A DNA stretch of 64,000 nucleotides from Vitellaria paradoxa (GCA_019916065.1 CM034240.1:38367389-38431388); one strand, 5' to 3'; counted from the stretch's first letter, positions 20,456 through 32,971 are shown. Made by a program: numbers and translations. The notes: generated from the sequence alone by a model not told the origin.

Positions 20456-22974
20456 TTATTAAAAATATCCTCACATGAAATTTTCATAAATTTTATTTGT
20501 TTGTTTTTAACTTAGGTGTATTAGTGAGTAAAAAAAAATTAAAGAGAAAAAAAGGGAAGAAATTGTAAAATTTTAAATATACATACTTATTTGATTGGGT
20601 CCCAAAATAAAAGGAATTTCATCATAAATTAATATTAAATATAATTTTTTTATTCTTTATATTTCATAAAGTAATATTTAAGTTTAGTTTGAAAGTCTTA
20701 ACTTCTGAGTGCTCAGCTTTTTTAGTTTTTCTAAATGATCAAATTTATGTTCTTACATTTTTTTCTTTTATATCATGAAGGAAAACAAAATATCAAATTA
20801 ACAAAAAACTAAAAAATTAAGTTGCCATTTGGTTTGTATTTATATTTTTCGTTTTCTCTTTTTTGTTTTTCATTTTTTATTTTTTATGTGTTTTATGTTT
20901 CGAAAATTTCAAAATAAAAAAAATAGAAAACACTTTTAATTAGATATTTTATTTTTTTTGTATTTTGAGATTTTCCTTATCATGGGTTGAAAATATTCAA
21001 AATGATTTTTTGTCATTTTGTATTTCATGTGTAAACTCATTTTATAATTTTCTAAAACAGATTCTGAAAATATGACCAAATGTATTTTGAGCTATTTTTC
21101 TTATTTTCAAAATTATAAAATAAAAAATGAGCTCAAAATAAGTATATTGAATGGCATCTAACTTTTTTTTTCCTAAACACAAAAAAACTAATATTTAAGT
21201 AATTAGTAGTTAATAGACAATTACAGAAAAAAAAAATTACTTTTTTCTTTCCAAACTAAGCCTTAATTTGATGGCTTTTCTTTTGTCTAGGTGAACCAAT
21301 TCTACTTACGTCTTGCTGGGTGAAAATAATGAAATAAAATGAATTATCATTTTTACACTTTATTTTATTAATATATTATTTTATTAATATAATTATTTGA
21401 AATACTTTTTTATACCTATTTGAAATTCTAATTTATTTGAGTGAATAAAATGAAAAGACAATATGATAATAATCATTTCATTTTAATTTCTTGTACCAAA
21501 TTAGACCTTAAAATATTTTAGATGAGTGAAAAGTAAAAAGTAAATATGTATATATATATATATATATATATTAGATTCAAGAATACATGTCTTCTTAATT
21601 TATATGCTATGTTTGAATTTTGGATTTGTTTTTGAAGCGTGTGGGAAGCAAATGGAACTAATAATTTTATAGAACATATTTATGTCGAAGAAAAAAACAA
21701 AACTTCTAAATTTCCAAAGCAAATGTACTCTGTAAAGCATAATAAATAAATTAAATGCTATAAACCATATTTATTTAATTTATTTAAATCTAATTGATGA
21801 AAAATATATTTCAGGTCTATATAATTTCTTTTTTGTTTACCGCGTATTTATGAGAATTATTTGAAAATTATAGGAGTTGTTTGAAGTACTCAAAAACTTA
21901 AAAAAATCTTTGCAAATTTTTACAAATCTCAAACTATGAAAATCTCTACAAATTTTTACAAATTTTTATAAATTTGCTATTCCTAATTTTTCGTCTAATA
22001 AATTGCTATCCAAAGTTGAATCATTCTGAGTGATGCAATTAATTTTTTGATAAATTTAACTCGTGATCCAAAGTTTAGTCCATGTTCGATTGGTTTATTC
22101 ATTTATACATATAGACATTTTGAGAACATTCCAATCAAAAATACATATAGGTATTTTTTCTTATTTTAACTTAATTAAAAATTATTTTTGCTTCTGACAT
22201 CAGTGTCAGTAATTATTTTCCATCTCTTTTTCTTTGAGATTTTTTTGTCTATTTGTTTTTAGATTTTTCTTTCTAGGTTTTGGATTTTCATTAATAGGTT
22301 TGTCTTTAATTTTGGTTTTGATCAGGTGTTAGTGGGCATACTTATTTTCTGGAGCCTCTTTGATGGTTAAGCATGCAAGTGAGATTTTTTTTTATTTTGT
22401 TTTAATTCTTCTAATAAATCTTTTTATTTATTTATTTATTTATTTTTTGTGATTCATCCATTCATCTATGGAAAATTAAGTTTCAATATATTACTAATGT
22501 TTGGCTTTTTTTTTTATCACGAGGACTGATTCAATATATTGTTAATATTGAAATATGTTTTATTAAAATATATATTTTATTGAAATATTTTATTAAATTA
22601 AACTAAATTTTATTAAATGATAATTTATTCCTAACTCACATACTTCATTTATGTATCTTATTAAAATTAATTATTAGTAATGATAAATAAATTATAAAAT
22701 AATTTAAAAATATATTCAATAAATTAAATATTTCTTTAGATTAATTTAATTACAGTAAATAAAATAGATCTTTTAAATGTGTTTTCTATTTTTATATTGG
22801 GAAAAAAGACAAGTAAAAAAAAAAGAAACCAAAACTGATACAAATAAACAAAAAATATAAATAAAATATTTTTTGATATTAAAATATGTTATCAAAAAAA
22901 GCCAAACTTTATATATTTTAAGTTTCAATATATTAATTTTTAATGAGCCTTGGGTTCAAATTATCAAATATTTA
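20456..22974. other. AT-rich intergenic DNA, no gene
   Basis: T-runs, (TA)n near 21547 and (TTTA)n near 22424 dominate. No coding exon or bounded repeat is supported. Confidence 0.5.
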
Positions 22975-24110
22975 AAATATGTTGGATTAGATAATATATT
23001 CCTATTTAAAATATAAATTCACATGAAATTTTAATACACATAGCAAGTTTAAAAAAAATTATAAAATAGCATTCACGTTCAGAAAAAATTTGTTAGATTT
23101 TATTACGATGACTTTTATTTATAATTAACATAGTTAAATAGGAAGGAGTGCGTAGAGTATAATATTGTTTATTAATTTTTTTTGGTCATTAATAATGCGA
23201 ATGAGTTTGCTATATTTATTTTTATTAGATGATATTTTTTATATAAAAATTATTTTTTGTTTTTGCATTTATTTTTTAACTTATTTTTTAATTTGTTCAT
23301 TAAAATATAATAGGTCTGACTTTTTTAGATTTTATTCTATCTTTTAATGTGATTGTTAATATTAGGTTTTTAAATTTTATTATATTTTTATTATTGATAA
23401 AATTTTAATTCTTTTGTGTATCAGATTTCAAGAAAAATTTATTCCTTACTATATCTTTCAATTTGTTCATTCAAACATATAAGGTAAGATTTTTTTTAAG
23501 TTTTATTGTAATTCGTTAATATGGTTATCTATATAATTTTTTAGATTTTATTACATTTTTTCATTATTGTTAAAATGTAAATTTTTGTGTATTAAATTTC
23601 AACAGAAATTTCTTCTTGGGATTATTTTTCAATTTGTTTATTTAAATATATCAGGTATAATTTTTAAATTTTTATTTTATTTTTTGTTTAATCTAAAAAT
23701 ATTATTGTACAATAATAATAAAAAAAAATTATCAAAGCATTACAAAATTTCATATTTCAATTTTGTTAATTTTTTCATTAATAACATATATATTTATTTT
23801 TATTAGATGATATTCTTTTATGTTGAAATTATTTTTTATTTATATATTTATTTTTAGCTTATTTTTCTTAAATGATTTTCAATAAATATAAATAAACAAG
23901 GGTGAACTTGAAAAATAATGGACAAAAAAATCTATTAAAATTCTAAAGAATCATATTCAAAATATGCGAAAGATAATTTTAATAGATGTATGAATACATA
24001 CGCACATCACAGACTTTTAAATATATTATATGTCATATTATATATTTATTTTCAATTCAAGATCTTCTATATTCTATAATCAATTTTTAACACCTTCATT
24101 AATTTTTAAT
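22975..24110 (+). mobile_element. Helitron-derived fragment, paralogue of 33840-35000
   Basis: The words ATATATTCCTATTT, CACATGAAATTTTAATACAC, GATGACTTTTATTTATAATT and GCGAATGAGTTT(G/A)CTATATTTA occur in the same order and spacing here and in the distal half of the Helitron at 33013-35973. Neither Helitron terminus is present, so it is a fragment. It is non-coding; the frames at 23165-23806 reflect AT bias. Confidence 0.6.
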
Positions 24111-24540
24111 TTTACATAATTGTAAATATATACACACTAATATATATGTGTGCGCGCGCGCGTGCCTACATCGAATAACAAATTTATGAGAATACATTGA
24201 ATAGCAAATTTATGATAATAAACCTCAATAGATTTTATAAACTAAACAATTAAACTATATAATTTTTGAACATTGGGCTCTTTATCAAGACACTCAATAT
24301 GAAAAAATATAAAGATTTTAATATAGGCTTTACATAATTGTAAATATATACACACTAATATATATGTGTGCGCGCGCGCGTGCCTACATCGAATAACAAA
24401 TTTATGAGAATACATTGAATAGCAAATTTATGATAATAAACCTCAATAGATTTTATAAACTAAACAATTAAACTATATAATTTTTGAACATTGGGCTCTT
24501 TATCAAGACACTCAATATGAAAAAAATAAAGATTTTAATG
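24111..24540 (+). repeat. 218-bp near-identical tandem duplication
   Basis: The unit starting TTTACATAATTGTAAATATA at 24112 is repeated from about 24330. Both units contain TGTGCGCGCGCGCGTGCC and end near AAAGATTTTAAT. I see at most one or two differences over about 210 bp, so the duplication is recent compared with its surroundings. Confidence 0.9.
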
Positions 24541-24618
24541 CACGCGTATTTTTCTAGTCTTTACAAATATCTAAAAGTTTTGTGCAAAGCTCTAAAAATT
24601 TTCTGTCGGAATACGTTT

Positions 24619-24740
24619 GAACCAAAATTCTCTGCCAGAATCCCTTCAAACAAAATTTTCACGATTCATATCTATTTTAAACCAAAATTCTCTGTCGGAA
24701 TCCCTTTAAACAAAATTTTCACGATTCATATCTATTTTTT
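24619..24740 (+). repeat. 60-bp tandem duplication
   Basis: ACCAAAATTCTCTGCCAGAA at 24621 recurs as ACCAAAATTCTCTGTCGGAA at 24681. Both units end with TTTTCACGATTCATATCTAT. Confidence 0.9.
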
Positions 24741-27733
24741 TATAATTTGTTGGATGCACTTTAAGCACCAAAAAAGTTGTCAAATCATATTATATATATA
24801 AAATGAAGTCTAGTAACGTCGCTAAGTCACGTAAAAACTTAACTTACACTATGATTGTAACATGTGGCACTTGATTATAATTATCTTGCGCCACGTAGAA
24901 CCTATCTTACATTACGGTTATGACACGTATATAGTTGTAATACATGATATCTAATTATAATTATCTTAATTATCTTATAAAAAAGTTAATTTCTTAGATA
25001 ATTACTATTTATTCATAATTTTTAATTATATCTAAACTAGAATGTTCAAGGATTTCACTTGATATTTTTATTTAATCTACATCTCTATTTGTCATGTAAC
25101 TTCTTATTTTTATTTTTATTTAATTAAAACATATTCCTATTTTTATTTTTTTATATTTTAATAAATTATTATCTATAAATATTACTGTTATTAAACAAAA
25201 TAATGTAAAAAAATATTTACTCTATTAAATAAAGGTTTAAACAATAAATGTTATTATTAAACAAAATAATGAAAAAAATTAGCCTCTTAAATAACGATTG
25301 TAATTTATTACTATAAATTTATAATTATAATTATCTTAATTTATAATTATATAATTTAAAAGGAATTAGTATTGTACATAATTATCACTTATTTACAATT
25401 TTATTCAAAGTAGACTGTTCATGCATATCATTTGATTTTTTATTTAATCTACATTTTTATTTATCATATAATTTCTTATGTTTTATTTTTTTATATTTTA
25501 ATAAATTTTATTTAAAACATAAAAATTATTATTATTATTTAACAAAATATTATTTAATCTATACTTTTATTTAGCATGCAACTTCTTATTTTTTTATTTT
25601 TTCTATTTTTTAATAAATTTATATTTAAAATTAATTATTGTTATATTAAACAACAAATTAATGCAAAAAAAATTAATCTATTAAACAAAGATTTTAATTT
25701 ATTAACAAATAACATATCCTTTGTTATTTCTATTATCAGACAAAAAAATGATATACCTTAAATCAAATTGTTAAAATTATATATATATTATAATATTATT
25801 TATTCATTAAATTAGGAAATGTGGTAATAATAAGATAACTGCTAATCAAATTAGAAAAACAAAAATACATAAAAATTAAAAAAATATTCAGCTCAAAACT
25901 ATAATTAAAACTTAAAATAAATAAAAATATACAAAAATTATTCGGTTTACTAATAGTATTTGGATTTTCAATTTGATCCAAATGGTATTTTTATCTATGA
26001 TAGGAATCTACAAGATTAAAATAATATTCTAATCTAAATAATATAAGACTCTCCCAAAATCTATAAAATAGATACTAAATCCTTTTCCTTTCAAATTTTT
26101 TGATACTTTTTATTACAATTATTTTTCTTTTTAACTTTGTAAGTTACTTGGATTTTCTACTTTTGTTTGATTCCTACTTTAATTTTTTATATGTAATTAA
26201 TATATATATATATATATATATTGTTTTTAGGCAGATAGGCATATATATGATTTTATTAGTTTCACGAAATTATGTTGTTTGATTTTTGGATTTAAACATT
26301 TGCTAACTTCCAGTTTATTTAATCTTTCTTAAGCAATCATGTCCTCCATCAAGATAATGCTCTATTTAATTATTTATATTTAATTATTTCTTTTGATATA
26401 CATAAATTAATTTATTTTATTTTCTTAAAAAATATATAACTTAACAATACATAGATTTGTTTTTACAACATTCATTTTTTTTTTGATAGTTTACAGTCTC
26501 ATTCATCTCTAAATTAAATATTTATATGCTATCTGATTTTTTAACTTGATCGAATTGTCGTTGAATTTTTTTATTTTTTAATTGAATAAAAATGATATAA
26601 AATTATTTCAATTATAACTTAAGCTTTATTTAATAGTTTTAAATATCTTTTAATTATTTTAAATATTATTTAATTTTTGTACATTTTTAATGTATCCGTA
26701 TTTTAATGAAATTCGTAAATCACATGCATGTTCCCGGAATTCATAGCATGAAGCAAGCTACTACATTGTCCTTTACTTAGAAGAGTTCGATACAGTTGGC
26801 TTTTAACGATTAATTTAAATTATAACTTTTCAAAAAATATTTGAATTCTATATTAATCATTATCTTAATTTGTGATTATTTAATATAATTCTATCTAAAT
26901 TTTAATCATTATCCTAATTAAATGTTACATTAATCTAAATTCTCCTACTTTATGTATTTAATTTTTAAATCACACAAAAGCATGACCATTATAACAATCA
27001 GTGATGGAGTTAAAATATTAGAAATAATGAATTACATTTACAATAAATTGTGATTAAATAAAGCATTTTATTTTATTTTTTGTAGTAAATTATATGCTTT
27101 TCTTTTTTTTTTTATTATATTCGTACAAGAATCAAACTTCTATTTGAAATCTTATATTATAACAATTTTTTGTTAAAAAATTTATACGTCAAATATTTGG
27201 GTAGGTTCTCAAGCTGAATCTAAAGAGTTCCTAAAGAACCGGAAAATGTGATTTTGGTTTCTACTTTGATTAGTAGCCCTATTTAATAAATTAATATTTT
27301 TAATTATTTATTGATTACTTTATTTTTTTTATTATTATTCAATTGTCTCAATGATGCACTACATGTATAATATAGAGAGGTTTTCAACTATCTTTCATTT
27401 ATTTAATTTTTATTTTTTTTGTATTTAAATGTACTTCCATTTGATCAATATTTTAATTTGTTTTACGTTTGCTATCTAGTTGAATTTTTATAAATAACAA
27501 TATATATATATTTTAAATTTATTTCTAAAACTCATCTATTTTAGCACATGAGAATATGATCAATTTAATTATATAATATAATAAATTCGTGTATCGTATA
27601 GGCCTAATCTGTGATGACTCAAAATTTTAATGCTTTGATTAATTGTTAATTAATATTTAATTTGGTAAAAATAAAATTTTTATTGATTTAAATTTTTAGA
27701 AACATAAATTAAATTCAATTTTTATTGTGGATG

Positions 27734-27954
27734 CATGAAATTAGAAGTCTAGTCTAATTTAAATTCTAATTCTTTCTCCATTAGGATTCTACCAACTAAT
27801 AGCGAGTACATGGAATTGGAAGTCTAGTTTGATTTGAATTCTAATTCTTTTTCCATTAGGATTCTACCAACTAATAGCCAGCATGGAGTTGGAAGTCTAG
27901 TTTAATTTGAATTCTAATCTTTTTTCCATTAGGATTCTATCAACTAATAGCTAG
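27734..27954 (+). repeat. Three tandem copies of a 73-75-bp unit
   Basis: Units at 27734-27808, 27809-27881 and 27882-27954 all contain GAAGTCTAGT, CTAATTCTTT (or a variant), CCATTAGGATTCTA and CAACTAATAGC. The copies differ at a few positions each. Confidence 0.9.
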
Positions 27955-28357
27955 TTTAGATATACGTGTATATATATATAACATGCGCTCTTCGGCAGTC
28001 AAGATAAAGGGTTAAAAAGAGAGAGAGAAAGAGAGAAGAAAAGATAAGGGGTAGTGGCGGCAGAGGAGAAAAAAAAATCTAATGTGAATGCTGTGGAGAT
28101 TACCAGCTTCTTGATGGCCGCGGTGATCTTAGTCTGATCTGCTGATTGAGTTTTGGGTTTCGTTATGACTTGGGTATTCTTTCTACAGATTTAATTTGAG
28201 GTAAGGGGCGGAACTTTTAAAAGTGATGCATATATATATGTATAAATATATATTTATTTTCTGGGTGAATGACCTGTGAGTCTATATTGTAATTAACAAT
28301 ACATATATGTGTATTAATTGATTAGTCCTCATACTAGATTCGGTGATATGAATATAA

Positions 28358-28392
<35 letters not shown>

Positions 28393-29065
28393 AATATATA
28401 TATTAGACTCATCAGATTTTTATTGTTGTGAACATATGATTGATTAGATTTTTTTTTTTTACTTTAAACTCATGACGTGATTGATTGGAATATGAGGTTC
28501 ACTTGTTATTTATTTACTTATTTATTTATTTATATTTTTTTTTAGTTGGTAAATGTGAATTGTATTGAGTTCCCAGATTTGCTTGGCTACTAGAAGACAA
28601 ATATTTCTATTATATATATTTGAAGTCTTCCACGATTGGATGGTATACATAATATTACTTTATATACATATATATGTTAAAGGTGTGGAAATTAGGTGTC
28701 CAGCAAAGCCATTAAATGAATAAAGCAAAGAAACTTTGACTTTTGTCCTTATATGATAGTTTGTTTTTTTGTGAACTTTGTCTTTACATGTTAGTTTGTT
28801 TTGAAAGCTTTGCATTAATTGTAAGAAACATATTTGGTAATTTGTTGTGCTATGATTATTCGGTAATTATGGTTATTATTATTTACGTGTTGAGGTTTAC
28901 GAATTATTTAAAATATTATGATGAATTCATATGGATTTAATAAATAATGAATTTAAATAAAGAATTTATTTGATGTCTGTTTAAAATGAAAGTGGATGCG
29001 TTTTGTTTGGATTTAGGGTACTGAAAATATCGGGTATACGTACCCAAGGGTCGAAAGTCCCGAAA

Positions 29066-29277
29066 CCCGCGCGGGGTTGGTTATCGATTCCAGTAGGCTA
29101 GTAACCTACGAACGAGCAGATGCTTAAGGGTGGCATATCATATTTCTAAGACTTCGGTCTAGGAAGCAGACACCGAAGGATGGTGTTTATTGGTTGGGTC
29201 TTGTTTCTACGAGACAACCAAGCAGACATCGAATGATGATGTATATTGGTTGGGTCCTGTTTCTACGGGACAACCAA
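29066..29277 (+). promoter_or_regulatory. Serial hairpin cluster in LTR-2
   Basis: CCCGCGCGGG at 29066-29075. GTAGG/CCTAC at 29093-29109. AGAC-TTCG-GTCT at 29149-29160. Then two tandem units, each with two stems. ACACC/GGTGT (29170-29186) becomes ACATC/GATGT (29226-29242). TTGGTTG..TCT/AGA..CAACCAA (29190-29221) becomes TTGGTTG..TCC/GGA..CAACCAA (29246-29277). The loop TGTTTCTACG is identical in both. Both stems change by paired substitutions. The site corresponds in position to 4493-4911 in LTR-1. Confidence 0.7.
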
Positions 29278-29477
29278 GCAGCAGTACCTAGAAATCAATT
29301 TGTTTTCTTTGATGTGTTATGTGGTGCTACAAGGCAATTAATGGTAATGAAAAGATAAATTGATAAATAAATTAAAATACTTGTTTGAAATTGCTACTTG
29401 TGCATAAATGTTTCACTTAGTAGCATGCTAGGGCATACTGCATTTATATTATTATTATTATTATTATTAGGGTTCCG

Positions 29478-29498
29478 AGCACACGTGGTATTAGTGCT
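29478..29498 (+). promoter_or_regulatory. Conserved LTR hairpin with G-box (LTR-2 copy)
   Basis: AGCAC and GTGCT pair around an 11-nt loop. CACGTG lies at 29482-29487. It corresponds to 5048-5073 in LTR-1 and is followed, as there, by GATGCAGG-type sequence. Confidence 0.5.
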
Positions 29499-29898
29499 AA
29501 ACCCCTTACAGCTTGTGATGCAGGTAATGAATTTGAGTCACGTGCTGGACCTTCTGAGCATAGGAATTAGAGTTTTATTTATTATTTTTATGTAATGACT
29601 CTAGGAAATTATTTTTAACGGATTTTAATAAGCCTCTGTTTGTGAGGTTATTATTAATTATTTTATTTAGCTTTGAAAGAATATTTAGGCTTAGCTTTTG
29701 GAGCTTATTGCCTAGTTGATTTTGACTAAGGCATTTATTTAAATTTAAAGTATAGTTTTATTTATTTTTACATTCATTGCTCCATAGTGTATGTTTATGG
29801 CTCTGATGTGGGAGAGGGAATGTTATTAAATGGTGTAATGTGCGTTCTTTGGTTCACGTACTGGGGTTGTGAAATTCAGGGCGTGACATAATCACTAG

Positions 29899-31250
29899 TT
29901 TTATTATAATTTATGAAACTCTAAACGGCCCCCTAAAAAGTTCCTTTATTTTTAAATATTGTTAATTGTTTAATCCCTCTGTTAATTTTTCATTGGCGTT
30001 AAAATAAAACAATTAAACAAAAAGATAATTTTATTCTTAAAATAATTCGATAAAAATTAAAGAAACGCCATCTAAACATTTAAAAATTATAAATACATCT
30101 TTCTAAAAGTTAAAGATTATACTTTCCCTAATCTTCTTTCATCCCTTACTCTAAGGAGAATTTTTTCTTTTCTTTTTTTTTTTTAAGTAATGGAGAAAAA
30201 TTTTCGTATAAGTCCTATACGAGGGTAGCAAAATCCTTTGGTTACTAACACGCATTCCCATACACCGACCTTAGGTCAATCACGAGTAACCATCTGACTA
30301 ATCAGTTTTGGCTAATCGTTACAAAAGGAAAATTATATCTTTTTTTTTTCCTCAACATTTGCATAATCATAGTTATCACCCCTTAATGTTTAAAATTTAC
30401 ACTTATTTCTTTTATTTTGAAATATTGTTAATATGATCCCTTATGTTAAATTAATTGTTAAAATTATATTTTTTTTTAACTCAGGGTGTCCGGCCAATTT
30501 TGTTTGCACCTTGACCAATCTCCAGGACTCTAAAGTTAACGATTGGGTAAGTCCTCCAGTGGATTTGAGAAGATTCGAACAAATGATCCCTGTGAAGTAA
30601 ACCTAAGGTTTTATTAGTTGAATTAATCCTCAGAGTTGTTAAAATTATACTTATAAAAAAATTGTTAAAATTAACAAAAATATTAAAATAATTAAAATTT
30701 TAAGTACTTTTTCTATTTTATTCCTCGCCATATATTTTCATCAGTTCTTTTTTTAAGAAAACTCCCAAAATTAATAATTTTATAATGGAATCATTAAGAG
30801 AATTATTTATAATGATTAATTGTGATTGTTAAAGTGAATAATAATTGGTGATAGAAATAAAACTCAAATTGTGACATCGTGCCTAAATCCTTAATGGCTC
30901 GTAAAGCACGTGAAAAAATTAACATTTTAAAGTAAAGAAATTCTTTATAATTTTAAATGGTTAGGAAATATCTATGCGATTTTCAAATATTGTATAAAGA
31001 TTCCGGTAATAATTACAAAAAAAAAAAAAAAAGATTCCGGTAATTGTTATTAAAATATTTAAAAGGTAAAGTTGTATTTTAGCACACTATTTTTACATCA
31101 TTAAATGGAAAATTAACGAAATGGAACAATTGTTAGTAAAATTAAAGTAAAGAAAGCCTTTATAATTTCTAAATAGTTGACATAGGTCCCCGTAGCTAAT
31201 ATCCAAAGGAGATTAGGGTAATTTATCTTAATTTTAGTTATTTGATTTTC
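29899..31250. other. Intergenic DNA holding a decayed MITE and a SINE
   Basis: From about 30345 the sequence (AATTATATC...CTCAACATTTGCAT, CTTTTATTTTGAAATATTG) matches the family also seen at 40586-41055 and 47266-47485. A SINE interrupts it at 30469-30635. The remainder is AT-rich without a gene. Confidence 0.45.
30469..30635 (-). mobile_element. tRNA-derived SINE (167 bp)
   Basis: The perfect 14-bp duplication TTGTTAAAATTATA flanks it (30455-30468 and 30636-30649). On the minus strand it begins CTGAGGATTAATTCAACTAA, reminiscent of a degenerate pol III A box. It then has TTGTTCGAATC, which contains the B-box core GTTCGAATC, and ends in CCCTGAGTTAAAAAAAAAT. The A-rich tail, long duplication and spaced boxes fit a SINE moved by LINE machinery. 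The A box is weak, so activity is unlikely. Confidence 0.75.
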
Positions 31251-31253
31251 TTA

Positions 31254-31402
31254 GGGTGTGTTTGGAGTGACAAAAAGTAAGATAAAATGAGATAAAACAA
31301 GATAAGTTATGGGTTCATGCAGTGAGATAAAAAATGAATAACTTTTAAGTTTTCAGCATTTTTCATCATTTTTTAAAGTTTTTTATCACTCAAAATGGAG
31401 CC
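31254..31402. mobile_element. PIF/Harbinger-like MITE (149 bp)
   Basis: It is flanked by TTA on both sides (31251-31253 and 31403-31405). The ends GGGTGTGTTTGGAGTGA and TCACTCAAAATGGAGCC are imperfect inverted repeats. The interior includes GATAAAATGAGATAAAAC and carries no gene. Confidence 0.6.
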
Positions 31403-31456
31403 TTAGTTTAGTGAAATAAGGAAACTTATAATATCATATCACATTATATATATACA

Positions 31457-32971
31457 CTAGTGATATGACTCGTGCGATACACGAATTTATCACATTATGC
31501 GGTTAAGTTGAGCGTACTATCATATGTTAAAACAATTAAATTGTAAAAATATACTTAAAAGTAATATATATTGTTGTTTATGCAAATTCAATTAAATAAT
31601 GAATGTAAAATAAATTAAAATATTAATACCATTAATAACTTCAATTAAATTCAAATTCTAATAAACAAAAAGAAAAAATTGAAAAAGGTTGAAGAATAAT
31701 AATATTTACTCATATAATTAAACAATTTTATAATTACTGTTTCTACTCTTCTTACCACAGTATATATATATATATATATCAATTACATATAAAAACTTAC
31801 GAAATATATATTAATTACATAAAAGAACTTTAAAAAATCAAAATTTAAATACGTACTTAGCAAATTGTAAAGTCGAAAAGAAATTATTGTAATAAAAAGT
31901 CTCTAAGAATTAAAAAAAAAAAAGAAAACTTTGTATCCATTTATAAATTTTGAATGTAGGAGAGTCTTATTCTATTTAGATTAGAATATCATTTTGAAAT
32001 CTTATCTTTTTTCGATTATAATACTATTTGATCAAATTAAAAGTTCAAATCCAAGAAAACTTTAAGTGGCACTTCAATTTGATTGATTTATCCATTGACC
32101 CTTTTATTTTTTAATTTTAATAGTGTTTGGTATTTTTTTAATAAATAATATTTCAATATATATATATAATTTTAATAAATAATGTTACAATTTGATTTAA
32201 GATATATCACTTATTTTGTCTAGTGATATTTTACTTAATTTTATTTAATAATAATAATAATTATTATATTTATTATTTTTAAATAATAATTTATTAAATT
32301 ATAAAAATTAAAAATAAGAAGTTATGTAAAAAATATCAAGTGATATCCATTAACATTTTTAGTTTTAATAAAATTATGAATAAGTGGTAATTGTGTACAA
32401 TACTAATTCCATTTAGATTATATAATTATATATTATTATAATTATAATTATAAATTTATGTTAATAAATTAAAATCTTTATTTAATAGTTTAATTATTTT
32501 TTTACATTATTTTGTTTAATAATAATATTTATTATTAAAACAATTATTTAATAGGATAATTTTGTTGCATTATTTTGTTTAATAAAAATAATAATATTTA
32601 TTATGTTTTAGATAATAATTTGTTAAAATATAGAAAAATAAAAAATAAGAATATGTTTTAAATAAAATAAAAAATAAAAATAAGAAGTTTTATGATAAAT
32701 AGAATTATAGATTAAATAAAAATATCAAATGATACTCATGAATATTCTAGTCTGAATAAAATTAAAAATTATGAATAAGTAGTAATTATGTAAAATATTA
32801 ATTTTATTATACGATAATTAAGATACTATAATTATGTGACACGTGTTATAGCCAAATACGTATCACAACCATTGTGCAAGTTAAATCTTATGTGACATAA
32901 GATAGTTATAATTAGGTGCCAAGTGTCAAAATCGTTGCACAAGTTAAGTCATACGTGGTGCAGTGGTACTA
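31457..32971 (-). mobile_element. Non-autonomous Helitron (1.5 kb)
   Basis: On the minus strand it begins TCTGGTAGTACCAC after AAAA and ends CTAG before T, with the hairpin TCGTG-TATCG-CACGA about 10 nt before CTAG. These are the Helitron hallmarks: TC start, 3' hairpin, CTRR end, insertion between A and T. No duplication flanks it. The interior is AT-rich without Rep/helicase. It is related to 24809-29898 and 33013-35973. Confidence 0.65.

Larger units (their letters stand above)
27610..29888 (+). mobile_element. Solo long LTR of a Ty3/gypsy element (LTR-2, 2279 bp)
   Basis: It begins TGTGATGACTCAAAATTTT and ends GGGCGTGACA, with the perfect 5-bp duplication TAATC at 27605-27609 and 29889-29893. 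It shares its distal layout with LTR-1: a GGGTCGAAAGTCCCGAAACC-type segment, a CCAGTAGG hairpin, a hairpin array, then a GAGCACACGTGG element and GATGCAGG. No internal region remains. It carries a 73-75-bp triple repeat near its start. It is inserted into the 3' terminus of a Helitron. Confidence 0.88.
24809..29898 (+). mobile_element. Non-autonomous Helitron (about 2.8 kb) interrupted by a solo LTR
   Basis: The 5' end TCTAGTAACGTCGCTAAGTC aligns with the 5' ends of the two other Helitrons (31457-32971 minus, 33013-35973 plus). The 3' end, read across the inserted LTR, is AAATTCGTGTATCG followed by ...CCTAATCACTAG and then T, matching the 3' end of the minus-strand copy (AAATTCGTGTATCGCACGAG...ATCACTAG, then T). 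It thus has the TC...CTAG ends of Helitrons. The 2279-bp LTR at 27610-29888 plus one duplicated TAATC lies just before CTAG. Internally a Helitron-family word (TATTTAATCTACA) recurs near 25075, 25440 and 25555. No Rep/helicase frame is present. Confidence 0.6.

Noticed and set aside
23165..23806. Phe/Ile/Leu-rich frames that look like membrane proteins
   Set aside because: They follow from T-rich DNA in a Helitron-derived fragment. The paralogous segment at 33840-35000 does not keep the frames.
24111..24540. CRISPR-like array
   Set aside because: Only two long copies with no spacer structure; a plain tandem duplication in plant DNA.
30478..30640. Possible tRNA gene from the GTTCGAATC box on the minus strand
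   Set aside because: No cloverleaf, the A box is degenerate, and the unit has target duplications and an A-rich tail, so a SINE is the better reading.
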